Shown: positions 1-6,868, counted from the stretch's first letter. The stretch: DNA of 19,930 nucleotides from CAYMAT01 sp964388495 (GCA_964388495.1 CAYMAT010000023.1:1-19930), one strand, 5' to 3'. Notes: a model not told the origin generated them from the sequence alone. Made by a program: numbers and translations.

Positions 1-693
1 TTCCAGGCGCAGGGAGATTACGGTGAATATATTCGTCATGTAGTCGTGCAATGCAGATGCCGTCTGGTGCTCGCGCTCGTTAATTTCGTCGAATTGGGGA
101 AGAAGAATCTTGTCAAAAATGAAGACGACGTAGACCGCCAGGCAGCTCACTCCCAGCGCGATGACGCCCGCCATGGGGAAAAGCAGGAAAAGCGCCACCA
201 CAGAGCCGATGAGTCGCATGACCATCTCGATACTCTGATAACTGTTACTGATGAAATCGTACAAAGCGGTGGTGGACTTCCGCATGCGGCTGATCGTCTG
301 TCCGGAATGATGATCTTTATGCCACTGTACGGGCAGGCACGTGACGATCTGGAACAGATGGGCGGAGAATGCGTTCTTGGCATGAAACGCGGTGTTGTTT
401 TCCAGCACCCTTGCCGGACCGTGGAATGCCCAGAACGCGAACTGAATACCGATCATCAGCCCAAAAAGCGTGGTAAGCGTCTGCACGGGGTTGGGTAGCG
501 TTGCGATCTGCTGAATGGAGTTGAGGACGGCCCCGATGACTACGGGTTCCGCAAGCAGGACCAGGTTGGCGGCGCAGAACATCAGGACATACGCCACCAG
601 GATCAGGCGCCGGCCTTTCCCGTATTTCCATGTGGCCGCGATCAGGGCAATAAAGGCGCGCATAAGCGGAGGATTGTAGGGATATTCCTCCAT
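1..693 (-). CDS. ABC exporter, transmembrane domain (partial, C-terminus beyond left edge)
   Basis: The minus-strand frame from ATG at 693 stays open for 231 codons to base 1, so only the N-terminal part is present. The protein starts MEEYPYNPPLMRAF and has long hydrophobic segments near residues 24-47, 71-90 and 160-185. They are separated by hydrophilic stretches with the pattern of a type I ABC exporter membrane domain (for example SGQTISRMRKST followed by a long helix, and a later FDEINEREHQTASALHDYM intracellular helix). The ATPase domain with Walker motifs would lie outside the window, so the ABC assignment rests on the membrane-domain pattern alone. It sits 26 bases after the GIY-YIG/kinase fusion gene on the same strand and probably shares its transcript. 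There is no clear Shine-Dalgarno. The substrate cannot be deduced. Confidence 0.72.
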   Translation of the reverse strand, partial: MEEYPYNPPLMRAFIALIAATWKYGKGRRLILVAYVLMFCAANLVLLAEPVVIGAVLNSIQQIATLPNPVQTLTTLFGLMIGIQFAFWAFHGPARVLENNTAFHAKNAFSAHLFQIVTCLPVQWHKDHHSGQTISRMRKSTTALYDFISNSYQSIEMVMRLIGSVVALFLLFPMAGVIALGVSCLAVYVVFIFDKILLPQFDEINEREHQTASALHDYMTNIFTVISLRLE

Positions 694-719
694 CCTGTAG
701 ACGTTTTTCCGGCGCTTTT

Positions 720-1514
720 TTATGTGCGTCCCAATGGGCGTTTCTGGGCCTTTTTGCGCAAGAGATTGAGCGCAACGGGTACCTGACCCGCAAAACCGGC
801 GGAGGAGGGGATACGGATATCGGCCAATTCCTCGTAATGCGGGTTACGCCTGTTTAGCAGGTTCTCCACAGAGGATGCGGTGACGCCGCGGCGGAATTCC
901 GGACGGGGGCGTTTGGCGGCATGCAGCTGTTTTTTTATCCGGGATTTGTCGCCCTGTAACCAGATCACGAGCGCGCGTTTCTTCAGTATTTCGCGTACCT
1001 CCGGCGATTCCACAGCCCCTCCTCCCAACACCACTATATAGCCGGGTTGCAGGTGTTTGTGCACGAGCATTGTTTCCTCTTTGCGGAACTCGTCCCAGCC
1101 CTTTTGCTCGATAAAGGGATCCATCTCACCGTGGATTTTACGGAATTCGCTGTCCACATCCACGCGCTTCATTTTGAGCTTGGATGCCAGGATTCTCCCA
1201 AAATTGGATTTCCCCACGCCGTTCATCCCTATCACGGCGATGCACTGCGTGTCGCGTTCTGGCTTCCTTTTCCCCTCGCGCAACAATCGCTCCTTGTCTT
1301 CCTTTGACCACTGTTTCACCAAGGCCTCACGGCTCCTCGCCTGGGACAGCGTCTCATATTCCTCGTGATAGATTATTCTCACCGGTCTGCGTGACCGCGT
1401 GTACTTTGCCCCCGTGCCGTCGTTGTGTTTGGCCTCGCGTTCCTTCAGGTTCATGCACGTGCCGGCGTACAAGGATCCGTCACTGCAGCGCGCGAGGTAG
1501 AAAAAGTGCATCAT
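720..1514 (-). CDS. GIY-YIG endonuclease domain fused to a shikimate-kinase-like P-loop kinase
   Basis: This 264-residue protein has two domains. Residues 1-85 match the small UPF0213/YhbQ GIY-YIG nuclease type: FYLARCSDGSLYAGT supplies the two Tyr motifs, followed by LKEREAKHN, GAKYTRSRRPV and a late SREA Glu. Residues 92-264 look like shikimate kinase (AroK family): Walker A GMNGVGKS at 96-103, a DVDSEF motif near 119-124, an FRKEE motif near 143-147, GGGAV at 164-168, and a lid region RPRPEF followed by RRNPHYEELAD. The frame is open further upstream, but the paired ATG codons at 1514 and 1511, with GAGGG just before them and 4 bases after the previous stop, are the sensible start. Both domains keep their key residues, so both may be active. 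Shikimate phosphorylation is inferred from family motifs; another small-molecule or nucleotide substrate is possible. Confidence 0.85.
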   Translation of the reverse strand: MMHFFYLARCSDGSLYAGTCMNLKEREAKHNDGTGAKYTRSRRPVRIIYHEEYETLSQARSREALVKQWSKEDKERLLREGKRKPERDTQCIAVIGMNGVGKSNFGRILASKLKMKRVDVDSEFRKIHGEMDPFIEQKGWDEFRKEETMLVHKHLQPGYIVVLGGGAVESPEVREILKKRALVIWLQGDKSRIKKQLHAAKRPRPEFRRGVTASSVENLLNRRNPHYEELADIRIPSSAGFAGQVPVALNLLRKKAQKRPLGRT

Positions 1515-1518
1515 GCCC

Positions 1519-1746
1519 TCACGAGGGATATTGGTCGATGATCGACTGCAGGATTTTGTAGTACTGGTACGCTCCAAAGCCCCCCGCGATCAGCGTGACC
1601 ACGGTCATGACGATTAAAAATTTCCAGTGCAGATGGCCAAAGTAGCCTCCTCCGCGCGCCGCCTTAATGTCCGCCAGTGTTTTCTGCTGGTCCTTGAGAA
1701 GATCGCGGATTTCCTTGAGCAATACTTCCTCTTTGGTGGCGGGCAT
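1519..1746 (-). CDS. small single-TM membrane protein, unknown function
   Basis: This 75-residue protein is not a family I recognise. Residues 1-30 are charged and heptad-like (EEVLLKEIRDLLKDQQKTLADIKAA), probably a short coiled coil. A Gly-rich turn follows, then one transmembrane helix at about 43-61 (FLIVMTVVTLIAGGFGAYQ) and a short tail. Layout suggests a membrane-anchored helical hairpin or oligomer. It lies 16 bases after the DUF1232 gene and 4 bases before the GIY-YIG/kinase fusion, so the three are very likely co-transcribed and perhaps translationally coupled. No strong Shine-Dalgarno precedes the ATG. Confidence 0.7.
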   Translation of the reverse strand: MPATKEEVLLKEIRDLLKDQQKTLADIKAARGGGYFGHLHWKFLIVMTVVTLIAGGFGAYQYYKILQSIIDQYPS

Positions 1747-1762
1747 GGGATCCAGTGTAGGC

Positions 1763-2032
1763 CTACTTGGGCTTCACTTCCACGTCGATGATCTTCTTTT
1801 CACATTCGTCTACCACTTCCTTGGGGATCATGCTGAAGGCGATGGCCACAACAAGCGGCACGGCACCAATGTCGTCCACAATGCCCAGCAGGGGAATGAC
1901 GTCCGGGATGATATCGATGGGGCTCAGGATGTAGATCAAGAGCCCGATGAGCAGAAACTTGGCCCCGCGCGGGAGCTTGGCCTTTTTCCAGGCGAACCAG
2001 AGGATCCGGAGCTTGCGGACGAATGACTTCAT
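1763..2032 (-). CDS. YkvA/DUF1232 family small membrane protein
   Basis: The 89-residue product carries the hallmark DUF1232 (YkvA-like) stretch, YILSPIDIIPDVIPLLG, followed by VDDIGAVPLVVAIAF. This fits the family's SPiDliPDfiPvlGylDD pattern and its usual length. Two hydrophobic segments (about 27-45 and 55-72) flank the conserved loop, so it should be a small inner-membrane protein. The family has no well-established biochemical role. It appears to be the first gene of a four-gene minus-strand operon (this gene, one-TM protein, GIY-YIG/kinase fusion, ABC exporter). The start is ATG at 2032, and no Shine-Dalgarno is visible before it. Confidence 0.88.
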   Translation of the reverse strand: MKSFVRKLRILWFAWKKAKLPRGAKFLLIGLLIYILSPIDIIPDVIPLLGIVDDIGAVPLVVAIAFSMIPKEVVDECEKKIIDVEVKPK

Positions 2033-2240
2033 GATTACAGCCTAGCATCTGCAGGAGCATGCCTCGTCTTTTTCCTCTCGGGATTTTGTAGGACAAACAA
2101 AAAATACTCATGAAGCGGTTTTGCTTTTACTGTAGGCAAAATCTCCCTGGCATATGCATGGCGGAGTGCTCTCTAAGAGGGTTGTTTTTTCCCTATGCTT
2201 CTGATCTAGTGATCTATCCTCAGTTTTCCCCTCTCCTTTT
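2033..2240. promoter_or_regulatory. divergent intergenic region between DUF1232 operon and carbonic-anhydrase-like gene
   Basis: This 208-base gap separates two divergent genes and must hold promoters for both. No convincing -35/-10 pair was found on either strand. The best plus-strand candidate is a weak TTGTTT followed 17 bases later by TCTAGT. The 18 bases just before the plus-strand ATG are almost all pyrimidine (TTTTCCCCTCTCCTTTT), a leader type repeated elsewhere in the window. Confidence 0.35.
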
Positions 2241-3929
2241 ATGCAGAAGCCTTCTCTCCCAGAAGCGCACATGAAAATTGCGGCGGGAACCGCCGAGAAC
2301 CGGTCGCTTTTCTGGAACACGGTGCTTGCCAGCGTACGGAAGACGATGGTGGCGCTGGTTGCAAGCGGGGCGTTTCTCTCTTCCCCCTCGGCGGGCAGTG
2401 CGGAACCTCCGGCTGCGCACAAAAAAGAGAAAGCCACGGGACCGGTCCGCTTTTCCGTGGAGAATCCCGAGGCCGCGGAAAAGCTTTCCGCCAAGCTGAT
2501 AGGGGAATATCTCAACAACAATGTGGACCGCGCGCTGCTTTTGGAGGAGATGCGCCCCACCATTGAAGAATTCCGTTCTCTCTCCCCCAGCTTTGTGCTG
2601 CGCAAATGCATGGACGGCCGCCTGCAGGGGCCCAATGCCAAGGGGTGCCCGGAGACCATCATTTACTTTGGCCGCAGCCACGGTGCCATTGCCGATCCGC
2701 GGCCTGATAATTACGACCTCTGGAATCCCATCCAGCAGAGCATGGTGAAATCCGATCCCCAGCATCCCGCGCTCTTCATTGCTGCGGGGCACACCATGTG
2801 CGCGGCGCACAAAAAGGAGGGTGAGCCCGTGGGACAGACCAACAAGCGTGCGCTTCTGACGGTCCAAGACCAGGTGCACGATGTTGTGCTCAGTAACCGC
2901 AAAGCCGGGAACGAAAAAAATCTGCTGGCCCTGGCCGCGCTTACGGATACCAACAACCTGGGTATGACGCTGTACCGGCCGGACGGTTCTTTATTTTACG
3001 ATGCGCAGAAAGTCATGGAGGCCGGCAGCCTCCGGAAGCCCGCAAGCGTTTTTGACCCGGACTTCCTGCGTGAAGTGATTTCTGAAGACTACGCACACGA
3101 GAGCATTAAAGGCAAAACGATGGCCGAGCTGCTGGGGGGGTCCTCCCCGCTTGCCTTTGCCCACGGCAGAGAGACTATCGCGCTGGAAACGTATCTGCTG
3201 AAAAGACTCACGATGGGGGCAAAGGACGGCAGTCTCAAGAAAAAGCCGCTGCTGACGAATTTTGTCCAGGGTCACGTGAACAAGGCGATGGACGAAGGCT
3301 TTCCGGAATCCATGCGCCCCTTCATGACGCATTTACTGGCCTGGAACACCGCGCATGCGCTCTACCGCACACAGTATCTGGAGGACTTGAAGGGGAACCA
3401 GCCGGAGGCCTACCGTCGCGACGTGGAGCACGATGAGCGCGTTCTTGCTTTGGGCAACAGCGGGTTCGATACCCTCCGCCGCAATGAAGTGGTGCTCATC
3501 AAACCCGGCAGTTACGACGACCGGAAGGCCATTTCCATCGGTTCCCAGGTTCTTGAGGAGGTGTATGCCCACAATAAGCCCGGGCATTACCCGCTTGTGC
3601 ATATCAATATTGAGCTGGAAGGCCCCATTGAGACCAAGCACCAGCTTTCTGTAGTGCTCGCGCGCATGCGCACCAAGACCAATCTGATCCGTGTTGTTTT
3701 TGGCTCAGAGGCCCGCATTTTCACAACCTACTCGTACCATCACACCGTCCAGGGGCCGCTCCCCAAGGTGTTCTATCCGCTCAATCCCTCGCCGTCGGAA
3801 AAAGATCTGGTGGTTCCCCATGACCTCATGCAGGGCGTGTCGCCGGAAACGTTCGATGCCAAAACGCTCCGCGAACGAGAGAAGGGTTACATAGAGCATT
3901 CACGGAAAAGCCGCGTAGAGCAGAAATAA
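2241..3929 (+). CDS. exported carbonic-anhydrase-like protein (beta/CsoSCA-type zinc ligand pattern)
   Basis: The 562-residue product has an N-terminal export signal: basic residues R33 K34, a hydrophobic run at about 35-48, then a small-residue stretch SAGSA-EP that could be cut near residue 54. A helical segment (about 72-117) precedes CMDGRL at 123-128 and GHTMCAAH at 183-190. C123, D125, R127, H184 and C187 reproduce the Cys-x-Asp-x-Arg ... His-x-x-Cys constellation of beta-class carbonic anhydrases, in which two Cys and one His bind zinc and the Asp-Arg pair gates the site. The order helical domain, catalytic domain, then about 300 further residues, and the overall size, recall the carboxysomal CsoSCA branch. 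No carboxysome or RuBisCO gene is nearby, so a role in CO2/bicarbonate conversion outside the membrane is inference. Start is the ATG at 2241 or the internal one at 2271; neither has a good Shine-Dalgarno. Confidence 0.68.
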   Translation: MQKPSLPEAHMKIAAGTAENRSLFWNTVLASVRKTMVALVASGAFLSSPSAGSAEPPAAHKKEKATGPVRFSVENPEAAEKLSAKLIGEYLNNNVDRALLLEEMRPTIEEFRSLSPSFVLRKCMDGRLQGPNAKGCPETIIYFGRSHGAIADPRPDNYDLWNPIQQSMVKSDPQHPALFIAAGHTMCAAHKKEGEPVGQTNKRALLTVQDQVHDVVLSNRKAGNEKNLLALAALTDTNNLGMTLYRPDGSLFYDAQKVMEAGSLRKPASVFDPDFLREVISEDYAHESIKGKTMAELLGGSSPLAFAHGRETIALETYLLKRLTMGAKDGSLKKKPLLTNFVQGHVNKAMDEGFPESMRPFMTHLLAWNTAHALYRTQYLEDLKGNQPEAYRRDVEHDERVLALGNSGFDTLRRNEVVLIKPGSYDDRKAISIGSQVLEEVYAHNKPGHYPLVHINIELEGPIETKHQLSVVLARMRTKTNLIRVVFGSEARIFTTYSYHHTVQGPLPKVFYPLNPSPSEKDLVVPHDLMQGVSPETFDAKTLREREKGYIEHSRKSRVEQK

Positions 3930-3942
3930 CGCATCGCTTTAT

Positions 3943-3960
3943 TGGCAGTCCAGAGAGTTC
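3943..3960. repeat. possible remnant of a tRNA-Glu 3' end (att-like)
   Basis: TGGCAGTCC followed by AGAGAGTTC resembles the complement of the tRNA-Glu 3' end at 7726-7749 (TGGCAGCCC, a gap of a few bases, then GAGAGTCGA). The first nine bases agree at eight positions. It lies just after the carbonic-anhydrase-like gene, where the sequence turns AT-rich, and the tRNA lies at the other end of the block. The match is short and may be chance. Confidence 0.25.
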
Positions 3961-4012
3961 TCAACGAAAACTCAATAATTAAGACTTTGATGGAGTGGTA
4001 TAAAGTTCTGAG

Positions 4013-4047
4013 AAATAGCTCAATCTTTGATAGGCAAATAGCTTAAT
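4013..4047. repeat. pair of AAATAGCTyAAT direct repeats
   Basis: AAATAGCTCAAT at 4013-4024 recurs as AAATAGCTTAAT at 4036-4047, 23 bases apart, close to two helical turns. The pair lies upstream of the putative promoter of the 52-aa peptide gene, in the AT-rich stretch 3960-4120. It could be a tandem binding site; nothing identifies the binding protein. Confidence 0.35.
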
Positions 4048-4070
4048 AAGGTAAGAAATAATAAATACTT

Positions 4071-4088
4071 ATTGACTATATTGTCAAT
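4071..4088. promoter_or_regulatory. near-perfect palindrome, candidate operator
   Basis: ATTGAC and GTCAAT (4071-4076 and 4083-4088) form a perfect inverted repeat around TATATT, and the whole 18 bases match their reverse complement at 16 positions. The element covers the putative -35 box at 4072, so a dimeric repressor bound here would block transcription of the peptide gene. Confidence 0.4.
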
Positions 4089-4100
4089 AATGTATTAAAT
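4072..4100 (+). promoter_or_regulatory. putative sigma-70-type promoter of the 52-aa peptide gene
   Basis: TTGACT at 4072-4077 is followed after 17 bases by TTAAAT at 4095-4100, a good -35 and a moderate -10. Transcription would begin near 4107 and give a leader of about 40 bases ending in the strong ribosome binding site. The surrounding stretch is far more AT-rich than the neighbouring genes. Confidence 0.5.
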
Positions 4101-4134
4101 TATCTTTGCTCTTTAACTCTAGGATCCCCGGAAA

Positions 4135-4142
4135 GGAGGTGA
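4135..4142 (+). promoter_or_regulatory. canonical Shine-Dalgarno GGAGGTGA
   Basis: GGAGGTGA is complementary to the usual 16S rRNA 3' end (TCACCTCC) over eight bases and stands 5 bases before the ATG at 4148. It fixes the start codon of the peptide gene. Most other genes in the window have no comparable site, so this gene should be translated unusually strongly. Confidence 0.85.
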
Positions 4143-4147
4143 GAAAG

Positions 4148-4306
4148 ATGTCCAAGAAGAGCAAGCCCGGAGACGGCAGTCACGGCAAGGGCACCAAGGG
4201 CATGAAGCATGAGGAATTCGAAACCATGTTCCAAGCCCCGGCAACGCCCCAGAAGAAGGACGAGAAGCAGACCGACGAACCGGTCAACAACGAGTCCGAG
4301 TCGTAG
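4148..4306 (+). CDS. 52-aa charged peptide, unknown; strongly translated
   Basis: The product is 52 residues with no Cys and no membrane segment. The first 20 residues are rich in Lys and Gly (KPGDGSHGKGTKG), the middle reads HEEFETMFQAPATP, and the tail is acidic (DEPVNNESES). Codons end almost wholly in G or C (AAG, GGC, ACC), and the Shine-Dalgarno is near ideal, so this looks like an abundant product. It is followed by a 10-base palindrome and a long hairpin, then an asparagine-synthetase-like gene on the same strand. It could be a RiPP-type precursor for the downstream enzymes, or an unrelated, abundant small basic/acidic protein with its own terminator. The sequence alone does not decide. 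No family is recognised. Confidence 0.72.
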   Translation: MSKKSKPGDGSHGKGTKGMKHEEFETMFQAPATPQKKDEKQTDEPVNNESES

Positions 4307-4317
4307 TCCGAACCGTT

Positions 4318-4327
4318 GAGACGTCTC
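4318..4327. repeat. perfect palindrome GAGACGTCTC
   Basis: A 10-base perfect palindrome lies 11 bases after the peptide stop codon and just before the 4335-4364 hairpin. It may be a small extra stem in the transcript or a protein site; short palindromes of this size also occur by chance. Confidence 0.3.
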
Positions 4328-4334
4328 TACGGAC

Positions 4335-4364
4335 CCGTCATGGGGGAGAAATCTCCCATGACGG
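4335..4364 (+). terminator. hairpin between peptide gene and amide-ligase gene (terminator or attenuator)
   Basis: CCGTCATGGG (4335-4344) pairs perfectly with CCCATGACGG (4355-4364), and the inner GGAGA/TCT bases can extend the stem. Only CTTTAT follows, so the U-tract is short and termination may be partial. A partial terminator here would give high expression of the peptide and lower expression of the gene starting at 4383. Confidence 0.6.
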
Positions 4365-4382
4365 CTTTATAACATTGTCTCT

Positions 4383-6329
4383 ATGGTTATGCGTCCCGGC
4401 ATCTGCGGCATCGTTTCCTTCGACGGATCGGCAATCGATACCGAACGCTTTCAGAAGATGCAGGTAAAGCTGACTGGTAACTCGGCAAATAGAACCAATA
4501 TCGGAGAATGGTATGCGTTGGCACAAGCAGGATATGAGTCATCAGGATACGAAGATGACTGTCTGTTGAAGATGGATGATTCCACTGTCTGCTTTGAAGG
4601 CAGAATTGATAACCGAATAGCACTTGCACAGGAGCTCGGCATAAATGCAGACGCTGCTACGTACTCAGCAATTATTAGTGCGGCTTTTAGGGCATGGGGG
4701 CCTCACTTTTATAAAAAGATTCACGGTGCGTTCACTGTTTGTATCGTTATTGCACGCGAGAACAAGGTATTCTTGGCGAATGATCACATGGGTCTGCGTC
4801 CTCTGTATCTGTCTGAAGTGGGGAAAAATCAGCTGGCCTTCGGGTCCGATGTCTCTCAATTACTTGCGCAGAACAATGCAGTGCCACAGCTAAAAAGGGG
4901 GAAAGTACTGGAAATGTTCTCACCATTGTACGTCGATGATGAGGGCTGGTCGGACCCCGAATCGACCCTCCTAGAGGGATACACGCTCCTTCCTCATGGT
5001 ACATCTCTAGAAATCGACCGAGACGGCAGAAAAATCTCGACGCAGTATTGGCAGCCTCCTACCCGGCTGCGGCGCGATCTGAAGGATGCCAGAGCATATG
5101 CCGAGGAATTCAGAGGGATTTATTTGTGCGTGATGAAAGACTTCTTGGATTCCAAGTATCCCATTGGCGCAGATTTGTCCGGTGGAATCGATTCCGGATG
5201 CAATGTCGCAGTGGCAGCAGATATGATGAGTAAGGGCGAAATCGATTCACGAGATTTTCATACGTTTACCGCAGTTTTCGGAGATGGAAGCCCTACGGAA
5301 AAGGTCAAAATCGATGCCGTGCTCGATAGATGGAAATTTATCCAGCAGCATTACATCCAAGGTGACGATTTATGTAACTACATTGAATCAGGACAGTATA
5401 GAGATCTTCGCGCTACTGCGAACTGTTCACGAATGAACATCCCTGAATCCTACGTTGCTATTTGTCAGTTGGCAGCACGTTTGGGATGCCGATCGGTACT
5501 TACCGGTGAGGCCGCAGACTGGTATTTGGAAGGCACGGATGCGATTTGGGATTCACTCATTAAGTCGGGCAATATTCGCGAGTTTTCAAGATCCGCCAAC
5601 GTTATTCGTAGTCGATCACGTACGACAAAAACCTTTGCGAAATATCTCTACATGTACGCGCTGCGCCCCTTGCTGCCGGGCAAACTGGGAAGGGAGCAGT
5701 ATCTACGAGAGTATTACGCCGGTACGCTCGATGCAGAGGTACCAGATCTATTTACCGAATCATTTACCAAAGAGCTGCAGGAACTCATGAAGGAACAAGT
5801 CGCAATGCTTCGGAAGAAAAAGAGGCTGTCTACATGGAACCAGCAGCTCGAACATGACCTGATGTTCCCGCCAAACCACGGTTGGCAAGGTATTGCAGTT
5901 GATACGGAGCTCAAGCTGCCATATCTCGATAAGAGATTATTGGAATTTGGCCTCACCGTTCCCCCTGAATTTAAATTCAGGCTAGATCATGATCGCGTGT
6001 CTCACTATGGTTCCCGCAAATGCCTACAGCGATACGGTCTAAAAGACATCGTGCCGCACGAAATCATTCAGTCGCAGCATAAAGAGACATACAGCACGCC
6101 AGTTGATAACAGGCTGGCGGAATCGCTTCCCGTGGTCTTTGCAGATCCTCAAAAAGCATTAGTGACCGAAATGAACATTACCGATCCAAAGAAGCTGAGC
6201 GAAGCGATACGCTATGCCCTCAGTGACGAATGCACAGATCCTGCTGATCCCGTAACAGCCTGGCTCGACACGTTGTTATCGCTTGAATTGTGGCTGAGAG
6301 CGACTAAGCAGGATTTTGGACTAGCATAA
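4383..6329 (+). CDS. asparagine-synthetase-like ATP-dependent amide ligase
   Basis: The 648-residue protein has both domains of class II asparagine synthetase. Residues 4-225 are the glutaminase-type N-terminal domain (GICGIVSFDG, FEGRIDNRIALAQ, NDHMGLRPLYL, FGSDVSQLL, ending QYWQP). Residues 235-640 are the synthetase domain, with the ATP pyrophosphatase loop LSGGIDSG (265-272), LTGEAADWYLEG near 373-384, PYLDKRLLEFG and HKETYSTPVDN. Family chemistry is adenylation of a carboxylate and attack by ammonia or an amine. The predicted nucleophile C8 is not residue 2, so glutaminase activity would need removal of the leader residues. Neighbours (peptide, protease-like and oxygenase-like proteins) suggest a modifying ligase instead of housekeeping asparagine synthesis. 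Codon use is more AT-rich than in flanking genes. The 3' end overlaps the convergent CHAT gene by 26 bases. No Shine-Dalgarno is seen before the ATG. Confidence 0.85.
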   Translation: MVMRPGICGIVSFDGSAIDTERFQKMQVKLTGNSANRTNIGEWYALAQAGYESSGYEDDCLLKMDDSTVCFEGRIDNRIALAQELGINADAATYSAIISAAFRAWGPHFYKKIHGAFTVCIVIARENKVFLANDHMGLRPLYLSEVGKNQLAFGSDVSQLLAQNNAVPQLKRGKVLEMFSPLYVDDEGWSDPESTLLEGYTLLPHGTSLEIDRDGRKISTQYWQPPTRLRRDLKDARAYAEEFRGIYLCVMKDFLDSKYPIGADLSGGIDSGCNVAVAADMMSKGEIDSRDFHTFTAVFGDGSPTEKVKIDAVLDRWKFIQQHYIQGDDLCNYIESGQYRDLRATANCSRMNIPESYVAICQLAARLGCRSVLTGEAADWYLEGTDAIWDSLIKSGNIREFSRSANVIRSRSRTTKTFAKYLYMYALRPLLPGKLGREQYLREYYAGTLDAEVPDLFTESFTKELQELMKEQVAMLRKKKRLSTWNQQLEHDLMFPPNHGWQGIAVDTELKLPYLDKRLLEFGLTVPPEFKFRLDHDRVSHYGSRKCLQRYGLKDIVPHEIIQSQHKETYSTPVDNRLAESLPVVFADPQKALVTEMNITDPKKLSEAIRYALSDECTDPADPVTAWLDTLLSLELWLRATKQDFGLA

Positions 6330-6813
6330 ACTCGCTTCCTTTCGGCATATCCGCCGAAGCCGAATCAAATGCCTCCTTCACAGTTTTTTCCTGTGCCAGC
6401 ATCCAGAAAAATTTAATCACGAACATCATGGCGTCGTTGCCTTCAGGGTAATCTGTTGGAGCGATGTATTCCTTGCATTTGCCCTTCAGGAATTCGTCCT
6501 TGGCCCCTCCGGTGTCGCATCCCACACTCAACACCGTCTTGCCGGGAAGGTCCACATTCAATTCGGTGAAAAGTACGCCCTCATCGGTGGGCATGAAGAA
6601 TTTTCCTTCCTCACCATGAGACGAAATAACAATAAGATCTTCTGTTTTTTCCTTGCCCTGCAGGATGTTAAGAAAATCCTTTTTATTGCCAATCCATCGT
6701 ACAAAAACTGTGAAACCCAAATATTCAAGAACGCTCCTGAAGGCCACGGTCTCTAACGTGGAAGCTTCATCTGAACAGATGATTGTAACGGTTTTTGGAT
6801 GGCGCTCACTCAT
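6304..6813 (-). CDS. minimal CHAT/caspase-like peptidase
   Basis: The 169-residue protein follows the clan CD caspase-like layout of CHAT domains. A beta strand LIVISSHGEEG carries H66-G67, and a second strand TVLSVGCDTGG carries C99 about 33 residues later. The end, AMMFVIKFFWMLAQEKTVKEAFDSA, matches the closing CHAT helices that normally read F...FY..L..G.s..eAl..A. The His-Cys dyad is therefore intact. No fused sensor, TPR or membrane segment is present. The frame is open to 6882, but ATG at 6813 removes a poorly conserved hydrophobic extension and leaves a good promoter spacing. It is convergent with the amide ligase (26-base overlap) and divergent from the oxygenase-like gene. It could mature the 52-aa peptide or act in a defence or cell-death context; both are inference. 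Confidence 0.7.
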   Translation of the reverse strand: MSERHPKTVTIICSDEASTLETVAFRSVLEYLGFTVFVRWIGNKKDFLNILQGKEKTEDLIVISSHGEEGKFFMPTDEGVLFTELNVDLPGKTVLSVGCDTGGAKDEFLKGKCKEYIAPTDYPEGNDAMMFVIKFFWMLAQEKTVKEAFDSASADMPKGSEFMLVQNPA

Positions 6814-6859
6814 GACAAGAGGGGTAGTGGACAGACATAATTTAAGTGTTTGAATATAC

Positions 6860-6868
6860 ATTATAACA
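6860..6868 (-). promoter_or_regulatory. extended -10 promoter of the CHAT gene
   Basis: On the minus strand TGTTATAAT runs from 6868 to 6860, a perfect TATAAT with the extended TGn element, which makes a -35 box dispensable. Transcription would start near 6852 and give a leader of about 40 bases before ATG at 6813. The 73-base gap to the divergent gene at 6887 must also hold that gene's promoter, so the two may be co-regulated. Confidence 0.55.

Noticed and set aside
317..793. Minus-strand frame of 158 residues
   Set aside because: It is Pro/Arg/His-rich with no domain pattern and overlaps the true ABC transporter frame, which reads as a clean membrane protein.
2241..3929. Carboxysome locus
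   Set aside because: Only the carbonic-anhydrase-like protein is present. No shell protein, CsoS2 or RuBisCO gene lies nearby, and the protein has an export signal.
4148..6329. Classical lasso peptide cluster
   Set aside because: The ligase family fits, but no RRE/PqqD-like protein, transglutaminase-like leader protease or ABC exporter is adjacent. The peptide also lacks a clear Gly1...Asp/Glu8-9 core at a leader boundary.
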